Shown piece by piece: positions 1 through 12,200 of a DNA stretch of 64,000 nt. The number at the start of each line of letters is the position of its first letter. The first letter of the stretch is position 1. The stretch lies in the NCBI GenBank assembly GCA_018340805.1, contig JACMZG010001913.1, positions 28,762,434 to 28,826,433 on the forward strand, read 5' to 3'. A program made the position numbers and the translations under genes. The notes beneath the pieces were generated by a model. That model was given only the letters and a program-made list of their open reading frames with translations. It was not told where the DNA came from and ran no database searches. The stretch is from Microvelia longipes. Its lineage: Eukaryota; Arthropoda; Insecta; Hemiptera; Veliidae.

Positions 1-1438
1 TGCAGAATACTTTTCCCAATAAAGGACTTAAATAAATTAATTAAATGCAGAAGATTTCCCAATAAAGGACTTGAATAAATATAAAATTAATAAAATTGCG
101 ATATTTTTCCCAATAAAGGACTTAAATAAATTAATAAAATGCAGTGGGAAGGACTTTTCCCAATAAAGGACTTGAATAAATATTAAATTAATAAAATGCA
201 GAATACTTTTCCCAATAAAGGGACTTAAATAAATTAATAAATGCAGAAGACTTTTCCAATAAAGGACTTGAATAAATATAAATTAATAAAATGCAGAATA
301 CTTTTCCTAATAAAGGACTTAAATAAATTAATAAAATGCAGAAGACATTTCCCAATAAAGGACCTTGAATACATATAAATTAATAAAATGCAGAATTACT
401 TTTCCCAATAAAGGACTTAAATAAATTAATAAAATGCAGAAGACCTTTTTCCCATAAAGGATTAAAATAAAATTAATAAAATGCAGAAGACTTTTTCCCA
501 TAAAGGATTGATAAATATAAATTAAATAAAATGCAGAATACTTTTTTCCCAATAAAGGATTAAATAATATTAATAAATGCAGAGACTTTTCCAATAAAGG
601 ACTTAAAAAATTAATAAAAATCAGAAGGACTTTTCCCCATAAGGACTTGAATAAAATATAAATGAATAAAATGCAGAATACCTTTTCCCAATAAAGACTT
701 AAATAAATTGAATAAAATGCAGAATATTTTCCCAATAAAGACTTAAAATAAATTAATTAAATGCAGAAGACTTTTCCCAGTAAAGACTTGAATAAATATA
801 AATTTAATAAAATGCAATACTTTTCCCAATAAAGGACTTAAATAAAATTAATAAAAATTGCAGAAGACTTTTCCTAAAAAGACTTGAATTAAATATAAAT
901 TAATAAATGCAAGAATACTTTTCCAATAAGGACTTAAATTAAATTATAAATGGCAGGAAGACTTTTCCCAATAAAGGACTTGAATAAATATAAATTAATA
1001 AAATGCAGAATACTTTTCCCAATAAAGGACTTAAATAAATTAATAAAATGCAGAAGACTTTTCCAATAAAGGACTTGAATAAATTATTAATTAATAAATG
1101 CAGAATACTTTTCCCAATATAGGAACTTAAATAAATTAATAAATGCAGAAGACTTTTCCCAATAAAGGACTTGAATAAATATAAATTAATAAAATGCAGA
1201 AGATACTTTTCCCAATAAGATTAAATAAATTAATAAATGGCAGAAGACTTTTCCCAATAAAGGACTTAAATAAAATAAATTAATAAAATTCAGAATACTT
1301 TTCCTTATAAAGGACTAATAAATAATAAAATGCAGAAGGACTTTTCCCAATTAAAGGAACTAATAAAAAATAAATTAATAAAATATCAAGCAATACTTCC
1401 TTATAAAGGACCTTAAATAAATTAATAAAATGCAGAAA
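1..1438. repeat. Satellite array, alternating 45/51-bp units
   Basis: This is a tandem array whose units start TGCAGAAKACTTTTCCCAAT. Two variants alternate. One is about 45 bp (GAATAC, then GGACTTAAATAAATTAATAAA). The other is about 51 bp (GAAGAC, then GGACTTGAATAAATATAAATT). Together they form a higher-order dimer of about 96 bp. Many units differ by single-base gains or losses in short homopolymers (AAA, CCC, TTTT), which looks like incompletely polished long-read sequence as much as real divergence. The window starts inside the array, so its full length is unknown. Open frames through it are repeat translations and not genes. Confidence 0.93.
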
Positions 1439-2600
1439 AATGTATGGACCCGTCTAGATATATATAAGAGCAACAAATTAATAAAACAATAACACTTATT
1501 ATTATTATTAGTAGTGAGGAGAGTAGAAGTAATACTTCTATAGTTTGGAACTTAAAGTCTTCTTTAAACTTGCTTAGTCTTTAAATTACAGTTGTGTTAT
1601 TCTTTCTTTGAATGTTTATTAATAAGCATTGCATGTTTATATGTCAGGTCACAGTGTCAGTAGAGTCATGCACCAGCCCCTCTTCATTGTACCACCTCAT
1701 AGGGTTTCTTCCACTTTTACTGTAATGTGATCTAGTTTTAGTCTCTGATAGAAGACCATCTGTGACTAGCTACATATTACAGTCCAGTTTGTTTTATGCA
1801 TACTTTTATGTTAAATTCTGTGGTTAATTAAATTCGTTTTTATTTTTCATTCACGTTTATCAACCAATTTTACACCACCAGTGCCACAGTTACAAAATTA
1901 TTTTACAATATTTTATTTTACTATATTATTTTACAATATTTTACTAAATTATTTATTGAGTATTTATGAAACTGAGATGTGTAGAATTAGAATCTATCTA
2001 ATAACAATATTTATATCGTTATGGGATGAATTAATAGGATGGCGGAGAGGTATAAATTATGCCAACAACTACAGATTTGCAAGACAATAACAAAATTTTT
2101 TTGCTAACCTTGCTCTATATAGTTTAAATCATAGAGATATCAATAATAGAGAACCTCTTTTAGTTGAATTTTGAAGCATCAACAAAGTAAGAATAAGAAA
2201 TATATTTGTTTCAAAAGACAATGTCTTATACAAAGGGGGTTCAAAACATTTATACATCAAATAAAAACATGCATAGCTTATGCATATAGTTAATATAATA
2301 TTAATACTAAGCTATTCTTGAAGTGAATAATATTGTATATTCAATATCAATCCTTATTTTGATCAATCATATATACTTTAATTATTATCATTACTAATAT
2401 TTTTCTTTACTTATTTTGTTTTTAATTCAATTTATCATTCAAACTTTTTACTTTTGAATTGTTTACATTTTATTTATTAACATCAACAAAGTAACTCTTA
2501 CAAATATAATCAAGTAAACAGTACAAATTGCTGTAACTTATATAGTAGACATTTTATCAAACAAAACGTAAACAATCTGGGTAAAACCAATAATGATTAA
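1439..2600. other. AT-rich non-coding stretch
   Basis: No gene, splice-consistent exon or clear repeat was seen here. The sequence is AT-rich with short open frames only. It may be unique intergenic DNA or old decayed transposon sequence. Confidence 0.5.
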
Positions 2601-2610
2601 TATTATAAAC

Positions 2611-2865
2611 ACAACATAATTGTGTGAGAGACACCAAGGAAACGTAACAAGCAAAATGCAATGCTACATCTGGGAACTGTTCATGGGAACTGAACCGGAA
2701 TGAATTGAAGGTTAGGTGTAACGAAACAGAGTGGGACATGACATTGTGTCGAGCCATCAATGATGACGAATGTCAAATGATGGAACAGTTCCCAGATGTA
2801 GAATTGCATTTTGCTTGTTACATTTCCTTGGTGTCTCTCGCACAATTATATTGTGTCAACTATTC
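2611..2865. mobile_element. Inverted-repeat MITE, family B
   Basis: Two arms of roughly 75-85 bp face each other. The left arm (2611-2690) reads GTGAGAGACACCAAGGAAAC and on through an AGCAAAATGCAATGC block. The right arm (2782-2865) is its reverse complement and ends with GTGTCTCTCGCACAATTATA. Related arms occur at 16232-16290, 18943-19010 and 19185-19245, so this is a dispersed family. No coding capacity is visible. The internal open frame at 2705-2902 is a by-product. Confidence 0.7.
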
Positions 2866-3719
2866 ATGTTTTGCAAAATTCGGTAGTATCAAAATGATAT
2901 AATATTATAAACTTAACAGTCACTTGGAGGTTAATATGAGGTTTAATTGATCCTCAAAACAAAGGTTTCCAACCTCTAAATGTATTTCCCTCTGTAAACC
3001 TCTCAATGCCTCCTTTAATACATATTCCTTTCTAAATGTGACAAACTGGTTACATAAATATGCCTCTCTATGGTGTACAACTCTTTGAATATGATTTTTA
3101 TTTTCAGGTTATGGATAATCTAGATAAGTTTTACCGAGGGAGTTCTAAAGAAATCGCTTTGTTACACCTGGAGAATTTACATTTCAAGAAAAAACTATTT
3201 TTTAATCCAGGACTTTAAAACTTTTGTATTCTATTTCAATTCTCCACCACTGTTCAGTTCATCACACAACTTGAAGACGCACAAACTCTGTCTTTCATAA
3301 ATAGTCTCTGCTTATCTCAGCTCTCATGTTACTCGGACAGATACCTACAGTTGGAGAGTTAGATTCTATTATTTTTGTTAACTACATCACTGGCAATATC
3401 AACCAGATTCTTTGGTTACTTTATTTTACAATTTAAAATTTGAATGGTATGGAACAAGAAACATTATATCATATTATTGTGATAATATTAAAAATGTAAT
3501 ATTGTTGGATGATAATTCAAGTCATAAAATTGTAAGGCCTAAATTGTTGGGGTCTAACTATGTGAGCCAGTCAATCTGCCCCCCTATTTTGGTGATCATC
3601 TCCTGTGTCACCTTTTCAATAATACTGGAAAAAAATAGTCATCATTTTTTTAGTTCTCTGCCTTATTTTTCTTATTTGTTGTTTAATTTCATTCAAAAAT
3701 AGATTAAATTTGTTTTATA

Positions 3720-4540
3720 AACCAGAAGTCTCACCCCCCCCCCTTTAATGTTTGAACCATTATACTTAAATTCATGAAACTTAGGTTATTTTCTTGTGTG
3801 AAGGAGACTTCAACGCCAAAACAAATTGAAAAAGTAAATTGGTTGGTATACTTTGATTGAGCTTTTTAGGGTCTATAGATGAATACAATACATTTGCCCC
3901 TTGTATATATTTGTGTCTAAGACCACTATTTTAGGAAGAATAGTGGTGTGAATGGAGGAATACTCAATGTGTAAAAATTGGACATCTTAACTCAAAATTC
4001 AAGCATAAGTATTGACATTAGAAAGAATTTGCCAGGAGTACAAATGCCTTATTGATGGCTCAAGAACTCAAATTATTCATTACCTTTCCCTCATTTTAAT
4101 GTATTTATTGACACTAATACTGCTAGATTTTGGAAAATAGTAACACTATATTTTTTTGAAAATGTAATGAAAGATATGCGTTCTTAAGCCAAAAATAAAG
4201 TATTTTTACTCCCGGTGTATTATTTTTAATGATTATACTTAAGCTTCAATTTTGATTTAAAATGTCATGTTTTTATACTTAAGGCATTCATTTTTCCGCA
4301 AAAATAACGGTCTTAGACAAGAATATGCAAGGGGCAAAACGTCTTGTAATCATCCCTAGAACCTAAATTTCCTCATAAAAGTATTCATTCCTATATACTT
4401 TTAAAAAAAAATTGCATGGGCACCTGAAGTAAACTACATAACCTAAAACAAGTTGCTTTTGCACAAAAAGAACCCCCAAGTTTCCAGTATTATGTCTAAT
4501 AGTTCATAATTTAAGTGGATTGTGGACTTTTGGTTCAGGC
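3720..4540. mobile_element. Foldback-like non-autonomous element
   Basis: Inverted segments pair across a centre near 4130. One left segment contains ACATTTGCCCCTTGTATAT and TGTCTAAGACC. Its right partner contains GGTCTTAGACA and ATATGCAAGGGGCAAAACG. Outer segments around 3740-3830 and 4435-4540 also match in inverted orientation. A diverged relative lies at about 23460-23860 (CTGCCCATTTGTGTCTAAAACC). No open frame of note. The ends are uncertain. Confidence 0.5.
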
Positions 4541-5199
4541 TGTATATAGTTAATAATAGTTTTGTTGACTAAATAATTATCTCGTAAAATTATATTGTGT
4601 CAAATATTTATTTATTTGTTTGTTAGTTAAAATATATATTTATATGACTCAATGATGTGATCAAACAAAAATGTTAGATTTAGATGGTAGAGAAGGTGTT
4701 CGAATTCTGATCTAAATAACTTGGCATTCGTTCCCATTTTCTTCTGGTTTAGGTGCTTACTAGAAATACCTTTGAGATTAATTTAAACTTAATCGGTGGT
4801 TAATGAAATATTGCTCAATATTGGTGTTTGTTTGATCTTATTAAGACATTTTTTATTTTCATTAACTGTTTTTATTGGCCTAATGTATAAATTTTAAATT
4901 TTTGATATTTTATCTTAATTCATTATTATTATTATCATTATTTCATTATCATTATTACTTCGTTTAAAATTTTGTCCGCAGCTTAAAAAAAACTGCTAAG
5001 GTTAGAAGATAGGGTTTAAAGTACACAAATTGCTTGTCAGTAGCTTTAACAAATAATCATACTTCTGATTATGTTGTCGAAGCTTTTTCTCAGTGAAAAA
5101 CATAGCACATATTAATTTATTATTAATCTTAAACAATTTTCTAATATTTATTACTCCAATATCAACATTTAGATTAACTCTACCACCACTGCCTGTCTA

Positions 5200-5990
5200 G
5201 GGCTTTAGAAATTCGTAGCAAAATTTATTTATGGTTTTTTTTACTTTTCCTCTTCTATACCGTTGGTATATAGGAAAAGTATTGTGTTTGCAAAAAAAAT
5301 CTGAAACCTTGATGTCACCTGAATTATCAGTTTCATGTGTTTTTAAGACCTCCTGAGTGGTTTTTACTAGTTTTCCGTGTCTATGTTTGTATATGTGTGT
5401 TATCATCGTAGCTCCCAAGTGTATTTATGCTAGAGTTAAAACTTGGTACAAAAATCAATCTAAAGATTGTGGTCTAGTTGTGCTATTTGGAAAAGTATTT
5501 TTACATGAATTCATTAACTAAAAATAATGACAGCAAAATTTTTGAAAATTTATTTGAGATTTGGCACACATGTAGTCATATATAAGGCCAAGTTTCATCC
5601 CATTATCAGCATTAGTTAAATTTTTATCAAAATACTTATAAGAGCCTTTTTTTATTTCAATTGTCAAGAATTCGAAAAATAATTCATTTGAATTAATATT
5701 TTGTGCGCATATGTAGTAAATATGTATTCTAAGTTTCTTTTCAATATGGCAAGTATATCAGCAGTTTTTGTTGGATCATAAAAGTGAAGCAGTATCGAGC
5801 GAGGTCAGTGCCTGGATGGGTGACTGCTGGGAATAAAATGAATGTATTGACTGTTTGAGGATGAGTGAAGCCAATCTGAAACGCGATAGTATGAATTTGG
5901 CTATTTTTATTTTCTGAGGAGGAGCAAAGTGCAAATCCAATTTGGCGAGGAAATGTTCCGAGGTACTCCGTACCCATTTTTTTTTAATTT
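5200..5990. repeat. Dispersed repeat D with 5S-rRNA-like segment, copy 1
   Basis: This segment recurs at about 7040-7760, where a MITE is inserted. Parts recur at 12540-12600, 23880-24260 (opposite orientation) and 59270-59500. Shared landmarks are GTTTGTATATGTGTGTTATC, a TAGCTCCCA block with TATGCTAGAGTT, AATAATGACAGCAAAA, and a terminal GGTACTCCGTACCC followed by a T run. The part 5786-5834 resembles the 3' half of 5S rRNA and is listed separately. No protein-coding signature was found. Confidence 0.6.
5786..5834 (+). repeat. 5S-rRNA-derived segment (SINE3-like)
   Basis: The run GAAGCAGTATCGAGCGAGGT, followed by CAGTGCCTGGATGGGTGACT and GCTGGGAATA, follows the order of the 5S rRNA internal promoter: box A-like AGCA-x-x-GTCGGGC, the intermediate element, and box C GGATGGGTGAC. 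It then keeps the conserved GGGAA. The 5' half of 5S is missing. A 5S-headed SINE (SINE3 class) or a captured 5S fragment would explain it. It is not a functional 5S gene. Confidence 0.55.
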
Positions 5991-6433
5991 TTGGCTGTGT
6001 TTTGATTAATCGAAATTAGTATATAAAAAAAATTAAGTCATTTTTATAATCTTTTGATATTGTTTGTCCCATATTCCATGTTGTTGTCCACATTCTTAAC
6101 TCATGTTTTTGTTTTGCGTTTTTTTTTTTGTTTTTGTTGAACTGTTTTTATTTGTAACTCTATGATTTTTTAATACTTGGAGCTGTAGGTTCATTTTAGT
6201 GTGTAATTTATTTTTACTCATTCTTCTATAAGTACTTTGATATGGGTGTAACATTTTTAATGACGTTATTTAGCTCTCTAATTGTTATGATCAAATATTT
6301 TGTACAAATTTTAATGTAATTAATTTGAGTTTGCTTCTGTAGTTATTGTCAAATTATGGGTTTCCTTTCAAATTTAATTCTTTACATTAAATTGTATTTT
6401 AATGGTTATTTTTACTATTAATCATCATGGTTC

Positions 6434-6830
6434 TTACAGTCTATCGTTTAGTTTAAAAATCCCCAAGGTCATAAGTATTTTGGGGATTGACCAATCAGAG
6501 AAGCCGCTGCCAACCTCTCACTTAAAAAGAGAAAAAAATCCCTACCACAATAACCGCTGTAGGGAAAAACCTTCTTCCCGGCAATCGTTCACTTTGTTTG
6601 TGGTTCTTCGTTTGATTACATCATTTTGAAAACTTCTTAAAAATTATGTTTTAAAATAAAACTACTCAAAAGAAATATAAAAAAAACATCGCCAAGAAAA
6701 TATGGGTAAAATAACCTGATTTGTTTACATAGTTTTTTCCCGCTTCCTTCTTGCAGGGATTTTTTTTCTTAAGAATCAGTGGTGTCTAAACTGACCTGTC
6801 AAGATTTTTAAACTTAACGATAGACTGTAC
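6434..6830. mobile_element. TIR element, family C, copy 1
   Basis: Terminal inverted repeats of about 27 bp are seen: TTACAGTCTATCGTTTAGTT at the left end and its reverse complement AACTTAACGATAGACTGTA at the right. The length is about 400 bp. A second copy in the opposite orientation lies at 14008-14444 and shares internal blocks such as ACCAATCAGAGAAGCCGCTG and AACCTGATTTGTTTACATAG. There is no transposase, so it is a non-autonomous DNA element (MITE). Confidence 0.75.
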
Positions 6831-7039
6831 AAAGAGTATGTAGTCTATCTAGAGGGGTCACTATTGTAGTTCTAGCTCTACTTAATGAAATACTCTATTA
6901 ATTATTTGTTGCTGTAATATAGTTCTCCCTAATTAAAGGTAGGGAAATCCTCTGGTAGAAGCAATTCTATTGGTCCTAAGACCAATCCAATTCCATGATG
7001 TGGGAAAAAAATTCTCCGAAATTCTCAGTATTTGGCTCC

Positions 7040-7760
7040 TCCGAGTAGACTGGATTTTTACATAGGAATTATTTGTTTTATTTTTACTTTTTCTCATTTA
7101 TACGATGGTATGTTGGAAAAGTATTGTTTGCAAATAAATCCCAGGCCGGGATTTCACCTGTATTATCTGTTTCAGGTGTTTTTAAAACCTCCTGAGAAAT
7201 GTTTTTACAGTTTAATTTTTTGTTTGTATATGTGTGTCTGTTATCATCATAGCTCCCAGTGCGTTTAAGCTAGAGTTTTGACAAAAATCAATATTTAGAT
7301 CTAGCTGGAAAAATATTTTTTATGGCATCTTAAACTGGCAATAATGACAGCAAAAATCTAAGGTTTTTTTTGTTTCATCACTGTAGTAAAACACGGTTAT
7401 AATTAGTCGACAGCATGGGAAATAATGTGAGGTTGCCAATGAGGTTAGTCCTAGATGTTAAACCACGCTCTCAATTTAAGACCAGGCTAACCTCATTGGT
7501 TATTGATGCTTTTCAATTTATTATGACCGTCTACTTTCATAGGTCAAACCTGGGGAAAACAGTACCTGGAAGACTGTTGGGATAAAACAGTTGTTTTAAC
7601 TGTCTGAGGTTGAGCAAAGCGATTCTGAAGACGTACTGCATTATAAATTAAGTGATGTTCATATTCTTAGGATAAGAGCAAATAAGTTAGAATGAACATA
7701 GCATACTGACATGACGAGAAAAAGTTCTTAGGTACCCCGTACCTGATTTTTTAACTTGGA
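7040..7760. repeat. Dispersed repeat D, copy 2 (split by a MITE)
   Basis: Same landmarks and order as 5200-5990: TTTGTATATGTGTGTCTGTT, TAGCTCCCA, AATAATGACAGCAAAA, then a decayed 5S-like block at about 7556-7594 (AGTACCTGGAAGACTGTTGG) and a terminal GGTACCCCGTACC with a T run. It is interrupted at 7383-7530 by a family A MITE. Non-coding. Confidence 0.55.
7383..7530. mobile_element. MITE family A (decayed copy)
   Basis: The 5' end resembles the family A terminus (AAACACGGTTATAATTAGTC then GACAGC). Internal GCCAATGAGGTTAGTCCTAG and GGCTAACCTCATTGGTTAT are inverted with respect to each other. Other family A copies are at 15243, 19805, 30661, 38833, 40541 and 50673. Non-coding. Confidence 0.65.
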
Positions 7761-7989
7761 AATTTAAGTTAATAAATTAGGAATAATTTACTGTCTTAAG
7801 TTTTAATAGATTGTCCTTATTAAACCATCAGTAATACTTCTAGTACTATGTTAAAAGATTAAATATTAACTATGATTTCTTTTGGTATAGCTTTGATTCT
7901 GGTTAACGATATTAATTTGAACTTTGGATTTATTTTTGTTTTATAGAATAAATGATCACTTTATATATGATTTTTTTATTATTATTGTC

Positions 7990-10900
7990 TAATGACATTT
8001 TAACGAATTTAATAATAAAATATTCTAAATTTGAAATGAAGTACAATATTTATTGTTATCTCAGGAATATCTACCTCTTTATTTTTTAAAAAAATATGTA
8101 CTGTAAAAAATTATTAATCTTTAAATGTTCCAAAAAAATTATTATTTTCATAACCATAAGAATCTTTTCTTTTATTTAAGGAAGATTCTCAAATTATAAA
8201 AAGTAAATAATTATGAAATATTGAGTATTTCTACTCTGAATTTCACAAGTTTCAGTGACTTCAAGTTCAGAAGTTCCATTTAATGGAGGTTCTATCATTG
8301 TTATGATTAATAATGTAACTATTACTAAATTAGTAAATATTAATTTAGTAAAATATTCTTTTTTGTATTTTCATTTTTGTATGGAATACTTTTTGTGTAG
8401 TTTTAAGTTTAAATTGTGTTTTCTACATTATTTTTCTTTCTTTTCTTATATCTTGTTCCTATTTCTACCTCTTCAATGTTTTCTTTCTCTTTGTTGGCTT
8501 ATTTATTATTGTTTTTATGACTTCAAACTTAAATAATGACTGGCCTTTCTTTATAAAAAGACATTTAATGAGTTAGTAGTTGTAAATGTTTAAATTATGT
8601 TTTCTCTTAAAATGTTATTGTACTATTCAGCATTGATGCTTGTTTTTATCATAATAGCCTTTATTTGTTTCTGCTTATTTACTCATTTTTCTACCTCTTT
8701 TGCTATCCTATGACTTTTCTTTTCTTTTATTTACTCCTAATTCTTTTAATTATTCTTTGTCTGATTTTTTAAATAAAATAAAATTGCTCAATATTCATTT
8801 TTCCTTCTCCTTTTTTTACTCTGTAGTTTTATTTTTCTATCTCTTGTTATTTTACATCTAGTCTATTTTTCTTTATTTTTCTCAGTCCTTTTCCTTCTCT
8901 TTTGTTTTTTTGTCTCTCTTATTTTCTTTCCCCTTGGTCTCGTTTTTTCTATCTCTATTGTTTGCTGTTTAAATTGTTCTCTGATAGTTATTGTCTCTCT
9001 TCTCTATTATTGCCTCTCTTCTCTATTTTTCCTCTCTCTTAAAGAAAAGTAAATTGTGTATAATTTATAGTTTTGTTAGTTTATTTTTAGATGCTGACCA
9101 ATCAGTCAAAAAAAGTAAAGAAAATATAAACATTTGCTTGGTAAATGATTGTAATGTCAAGTATTACCTTTTTGACAAAATCCATTTGTTTATAGACTTA
9201 TAGATGTATCCCAATTAAGATGAAACTAAATTTATGTAAACAAATTTAACAGCGTTGCATTTTATAAAAAAAAAATGATTCCAAATTACTTTTTGGTCAG
9301 TATCTAAGTATTGAATAAGTAATTTAAAAAAAAAGTATTGGCTTTTAAACCAATAAAGCTGATATTTTTTAATTAATTAAAAAGATTTTAAACTTACCTA
9401 TATTAATTTATACTTATTTATTACATTTAGATCAATTAATTAGTTAAATTTTATTTTAATTAGATGATTTATGTAAGTTAGAATTAAATAATAATACATA
9501 AATAAAAAAGAACTTTTATTTACCAATAATTACAATTATTTACAACAAAAAATATGCAATATATTTATTACAAAAGCAATTATTTATTTCAAAAGCATAC
9601 ATTATATTTTTATAACAATCCATTATACAATATCTTTTTGATATTAAGTAGATTTTTTATGTAAGTTAGGATTTAAATAGTTTATTATTTACATAGTTTA
9701 TTAAGTTTTACCATTATTGATCAATTTGAAATTGTGCCTGAGAAAAGCTGAAATTGACAAGATTTGAGAATATAAAGTAACCAAATATATGGGTGAATTA
9801 ATTACACTATAATTTATTTACCTACGTATGGTTAAAAAAATATTGATTGTTTTCTTAAAAATTGTTTAATTTTAATTTTCAATGGCAGTATAGAAGAATT
9901 CTGTTATAGAACATGTTATGTTATCAGAAATAAAAAATAAATAAAATAAAAATTGTGTTTTTTTAAATTACCATCAAGCTGACCAAATGTTAAAATTGTT
10001 TCAATTTTACTGATATCATTTAAGTGTTGCGAGGAAATTCAGGATGAGATGTGGGCTAAAACTTACCGACATTGTGAACAAAGCCTATTCAAAATAATGA
10101 ACTTTACATTTTTATTGTATTAAAGTACAAGCAGCATAAGCACTGGGGCCTCTTAGTGGTCCCTGTGCTTATAATAAGACACTGGCCCAGACTTAATAAG
10201 AAGCTTCCCATTGGCTGCTTTGCAGCGACATTGTTTTTGTCTCGTACTAGTTTTTCTTATGTCTTACTGCCACAATATTTGCGAATTTATTTCCAATTTT
10301 GTATCATTCATTCTGATTTACTCACAATTTCCAAATGTATTAGTTAAATATCGTGTATTTTTCATATTAAATTTTACATGTCAATTGAGAAAATCAAAAC
10401 TAATGCTGATAATGATAATCTTTTTGTTTGCCTTTTATAGCTGTATGCGCATAAGTTTCAGCTCAATTCGAAATTTTTATGATTTTTGGTGAATGTTTGA
10501 AATGTTTCTTTATCATTATTGTGAGTTTACATTGTCATTCATATTTTTTAATCAATAGGGTTCTGTACTTTAATATGATTGATTTTAGTACTAACTTTAA
10601 TTTAAATCCGGATTAGTGAGTCCCCCAATCATGATGATGATGTAAAAACAATACCATAACCTTTATGATCTAAGGTCATTTTTCATTTGAATAATACAAC
10701 TACATTTTTTTAATATAACAAGTATTAGTGAAGGGGGATGCAGTAGCGTAATTTGTTCGGGAAGGAGAAGATATCCAATGATATCACTCCGGCGTGTGAG
10801 GGGGAGGGAGGTCAATTAAATAATTAATCTAAGGTCAATAATAATTAATTTTTTAATCTAGTCAGGTCTCTAGGCCACTGCTGCTTTAGACGTCTAGGAG

Positions 10901-11220
10901 GATTATCAGGGATAGTTCTGGAGGAAAGGATTTGGATCAAGGGATTCAAGTGATCTGTTAAGGTTTCGTGGAAGGATTTATAACAGGATTTACAATTTTT
11001 TTCTAGTGTTTTCATTGTTTCCCATATTACTAAATTAATTTTTTGACACTTCAGGGAAATATAAAAAAATCAATTCTTCTTATATTATTATATTTCAACT
11101 CTTCCACGAGTCATATTCATGTCTAAAACAAAAATAAAATAAATAATAACTTTGAAAACCAATAACAAGAATTTTAAAAACTATAATAAGTACCATTCTA
11201 ATTAAGATAATTGTTTACAA
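7990..11220. other. AT-rich non-coding stretch with T/C-rich segment
   Basis: No gene seen. Roughly 8380-9040 is strongly pyrimidine-rich on the + strand (long runs of TTTTCTTTT and CTCTCTT type). 9270-9990 is simple AT-rich DNA. 10600-11200 holds degraded sequence with no recognised family. Short open frames here are low-complexity. Confidence 0.5.
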
Positions 11221-11224
11221 TAGT

Positions 11225-11645
11225 TGATGACAAATGGAACATTGAGGTCTGAGTGAAGGGTGAGATTTGAAATGAAGAAGGGGGTGTTTGTGATGGTTCA
11301 TAGGACTCTGAACTGTAGGATTTGGAGGCTGTTAGAGTTGAAAGGTTTGGTGGACTTCTAAAACGTAGGCCCAAGCTGGCTTGAGAATGGTATTGTAAAT
11401 TCCAAGTTTATTATTCAATGTTAGCTTGGACCGACGAAGTCTAAGAAGTAGTTTGAAACGTCAAGTAACATCAGTTCGTTTGGTCCTTGTATGGTGTGCC
11501 CATGTCAGTCTTCTGTCGAGGTGTAACCCAAGGTAGCAGATTGTGGAATTGTGGAATGATTCCTTAGTTGAGGGTGACTGGAGGATAAGTACTATGACGA
11601 CGAGCAAAGGTTACATGAACAATTTTCTGTTTCTTTATTTTTATC
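11225..11645 (-). pseudogene. Decayed Jockey-like LINE reverse transcriptase fragment
   Basis: Translation of the minus strand gives a recognisable post-catalytic segment of a Jockey-clade non-LTR reverse transcriptase. It contains a KIVHVTFARR-type stretch, then PPVTLN, then LGLHLDRRLTWAHHTRTKR, and later LNNKLGIYNTILKPAWAY. These correspond to the usual YLGVxLDxxLTW and LYxxxLxPxWxYG blocks. Stop codons and at least one frame change interrupt it, so it cannot be functional. The catalytic YADD region and the endonuclease are not present. Confidence 0.75.
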
Positions 11646-11859
11646 CTCCATTTCCATTTGAGATACGCAGTTTAAGAATAAGTTTTTGCTATTACAAGTA
11701 TTAGTTTAAATTAATAAAGGAAATATTAATAAAAATAAAAAAAATAATAAAAAACAAAAATTGTTCGTTTATGGTCTATACAATAGATTAATAGTGAACA
11801 TGACGAATAGTCCAAAAATTAGCCTAACTTCGCTATCTAAATTGCTATGAATTTGGTTA

Positions 11860-12200
11860 TAAAGGGGGCTCACTTTGCTCTCGCTAGAATTATTATGTTC
11901 TTAATCATGCATTAAAATTAAAGGCTCGGTCTGCTCGCTGGATTGCTAAACTATAAAATTATGTTCATTTAAAAGGGATCGTTTCGCTCAGTAGATTGCT
12001 ATAAATAGGTGTGTACATTTGGAAAAGATGCTCGCTTCGCTAGTTGAATTTCTAAGTTTATCAATAATCTATATTAATAGGAACTCGTTTCGCTAGCTAG
12101 ATTGCTATAAATATACGTGTAAAATATAGGCAAAGAGGCTCGATTCGCTTATTAGATTGCTATAACTACATATGCACAGAGGCTCGCTTCGCACGCAAAG
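11860..12200. repeat. Degenerate minisatellite, about 60-bp period
   Basis: About six divergent units contain GCTCGCTTCGCTAG-like blocks followed by AGATTGCTATAAATA and an AT-rich spacer with AAAGAGG before the next unit. Spacing varies around 55-65 bp. No coding potential. Confidence 0.7.

Noticed and set aside
328..735. Minus-strand open frame of 135 codons
   Set aside because: It is a translation of the satellite units (repeated LLGK, SAFY). No independent coding signal.
1881..2090. Open frame of 69 codons
   Set aside because: AT-rich, no domain, no splice context; expected by chance.
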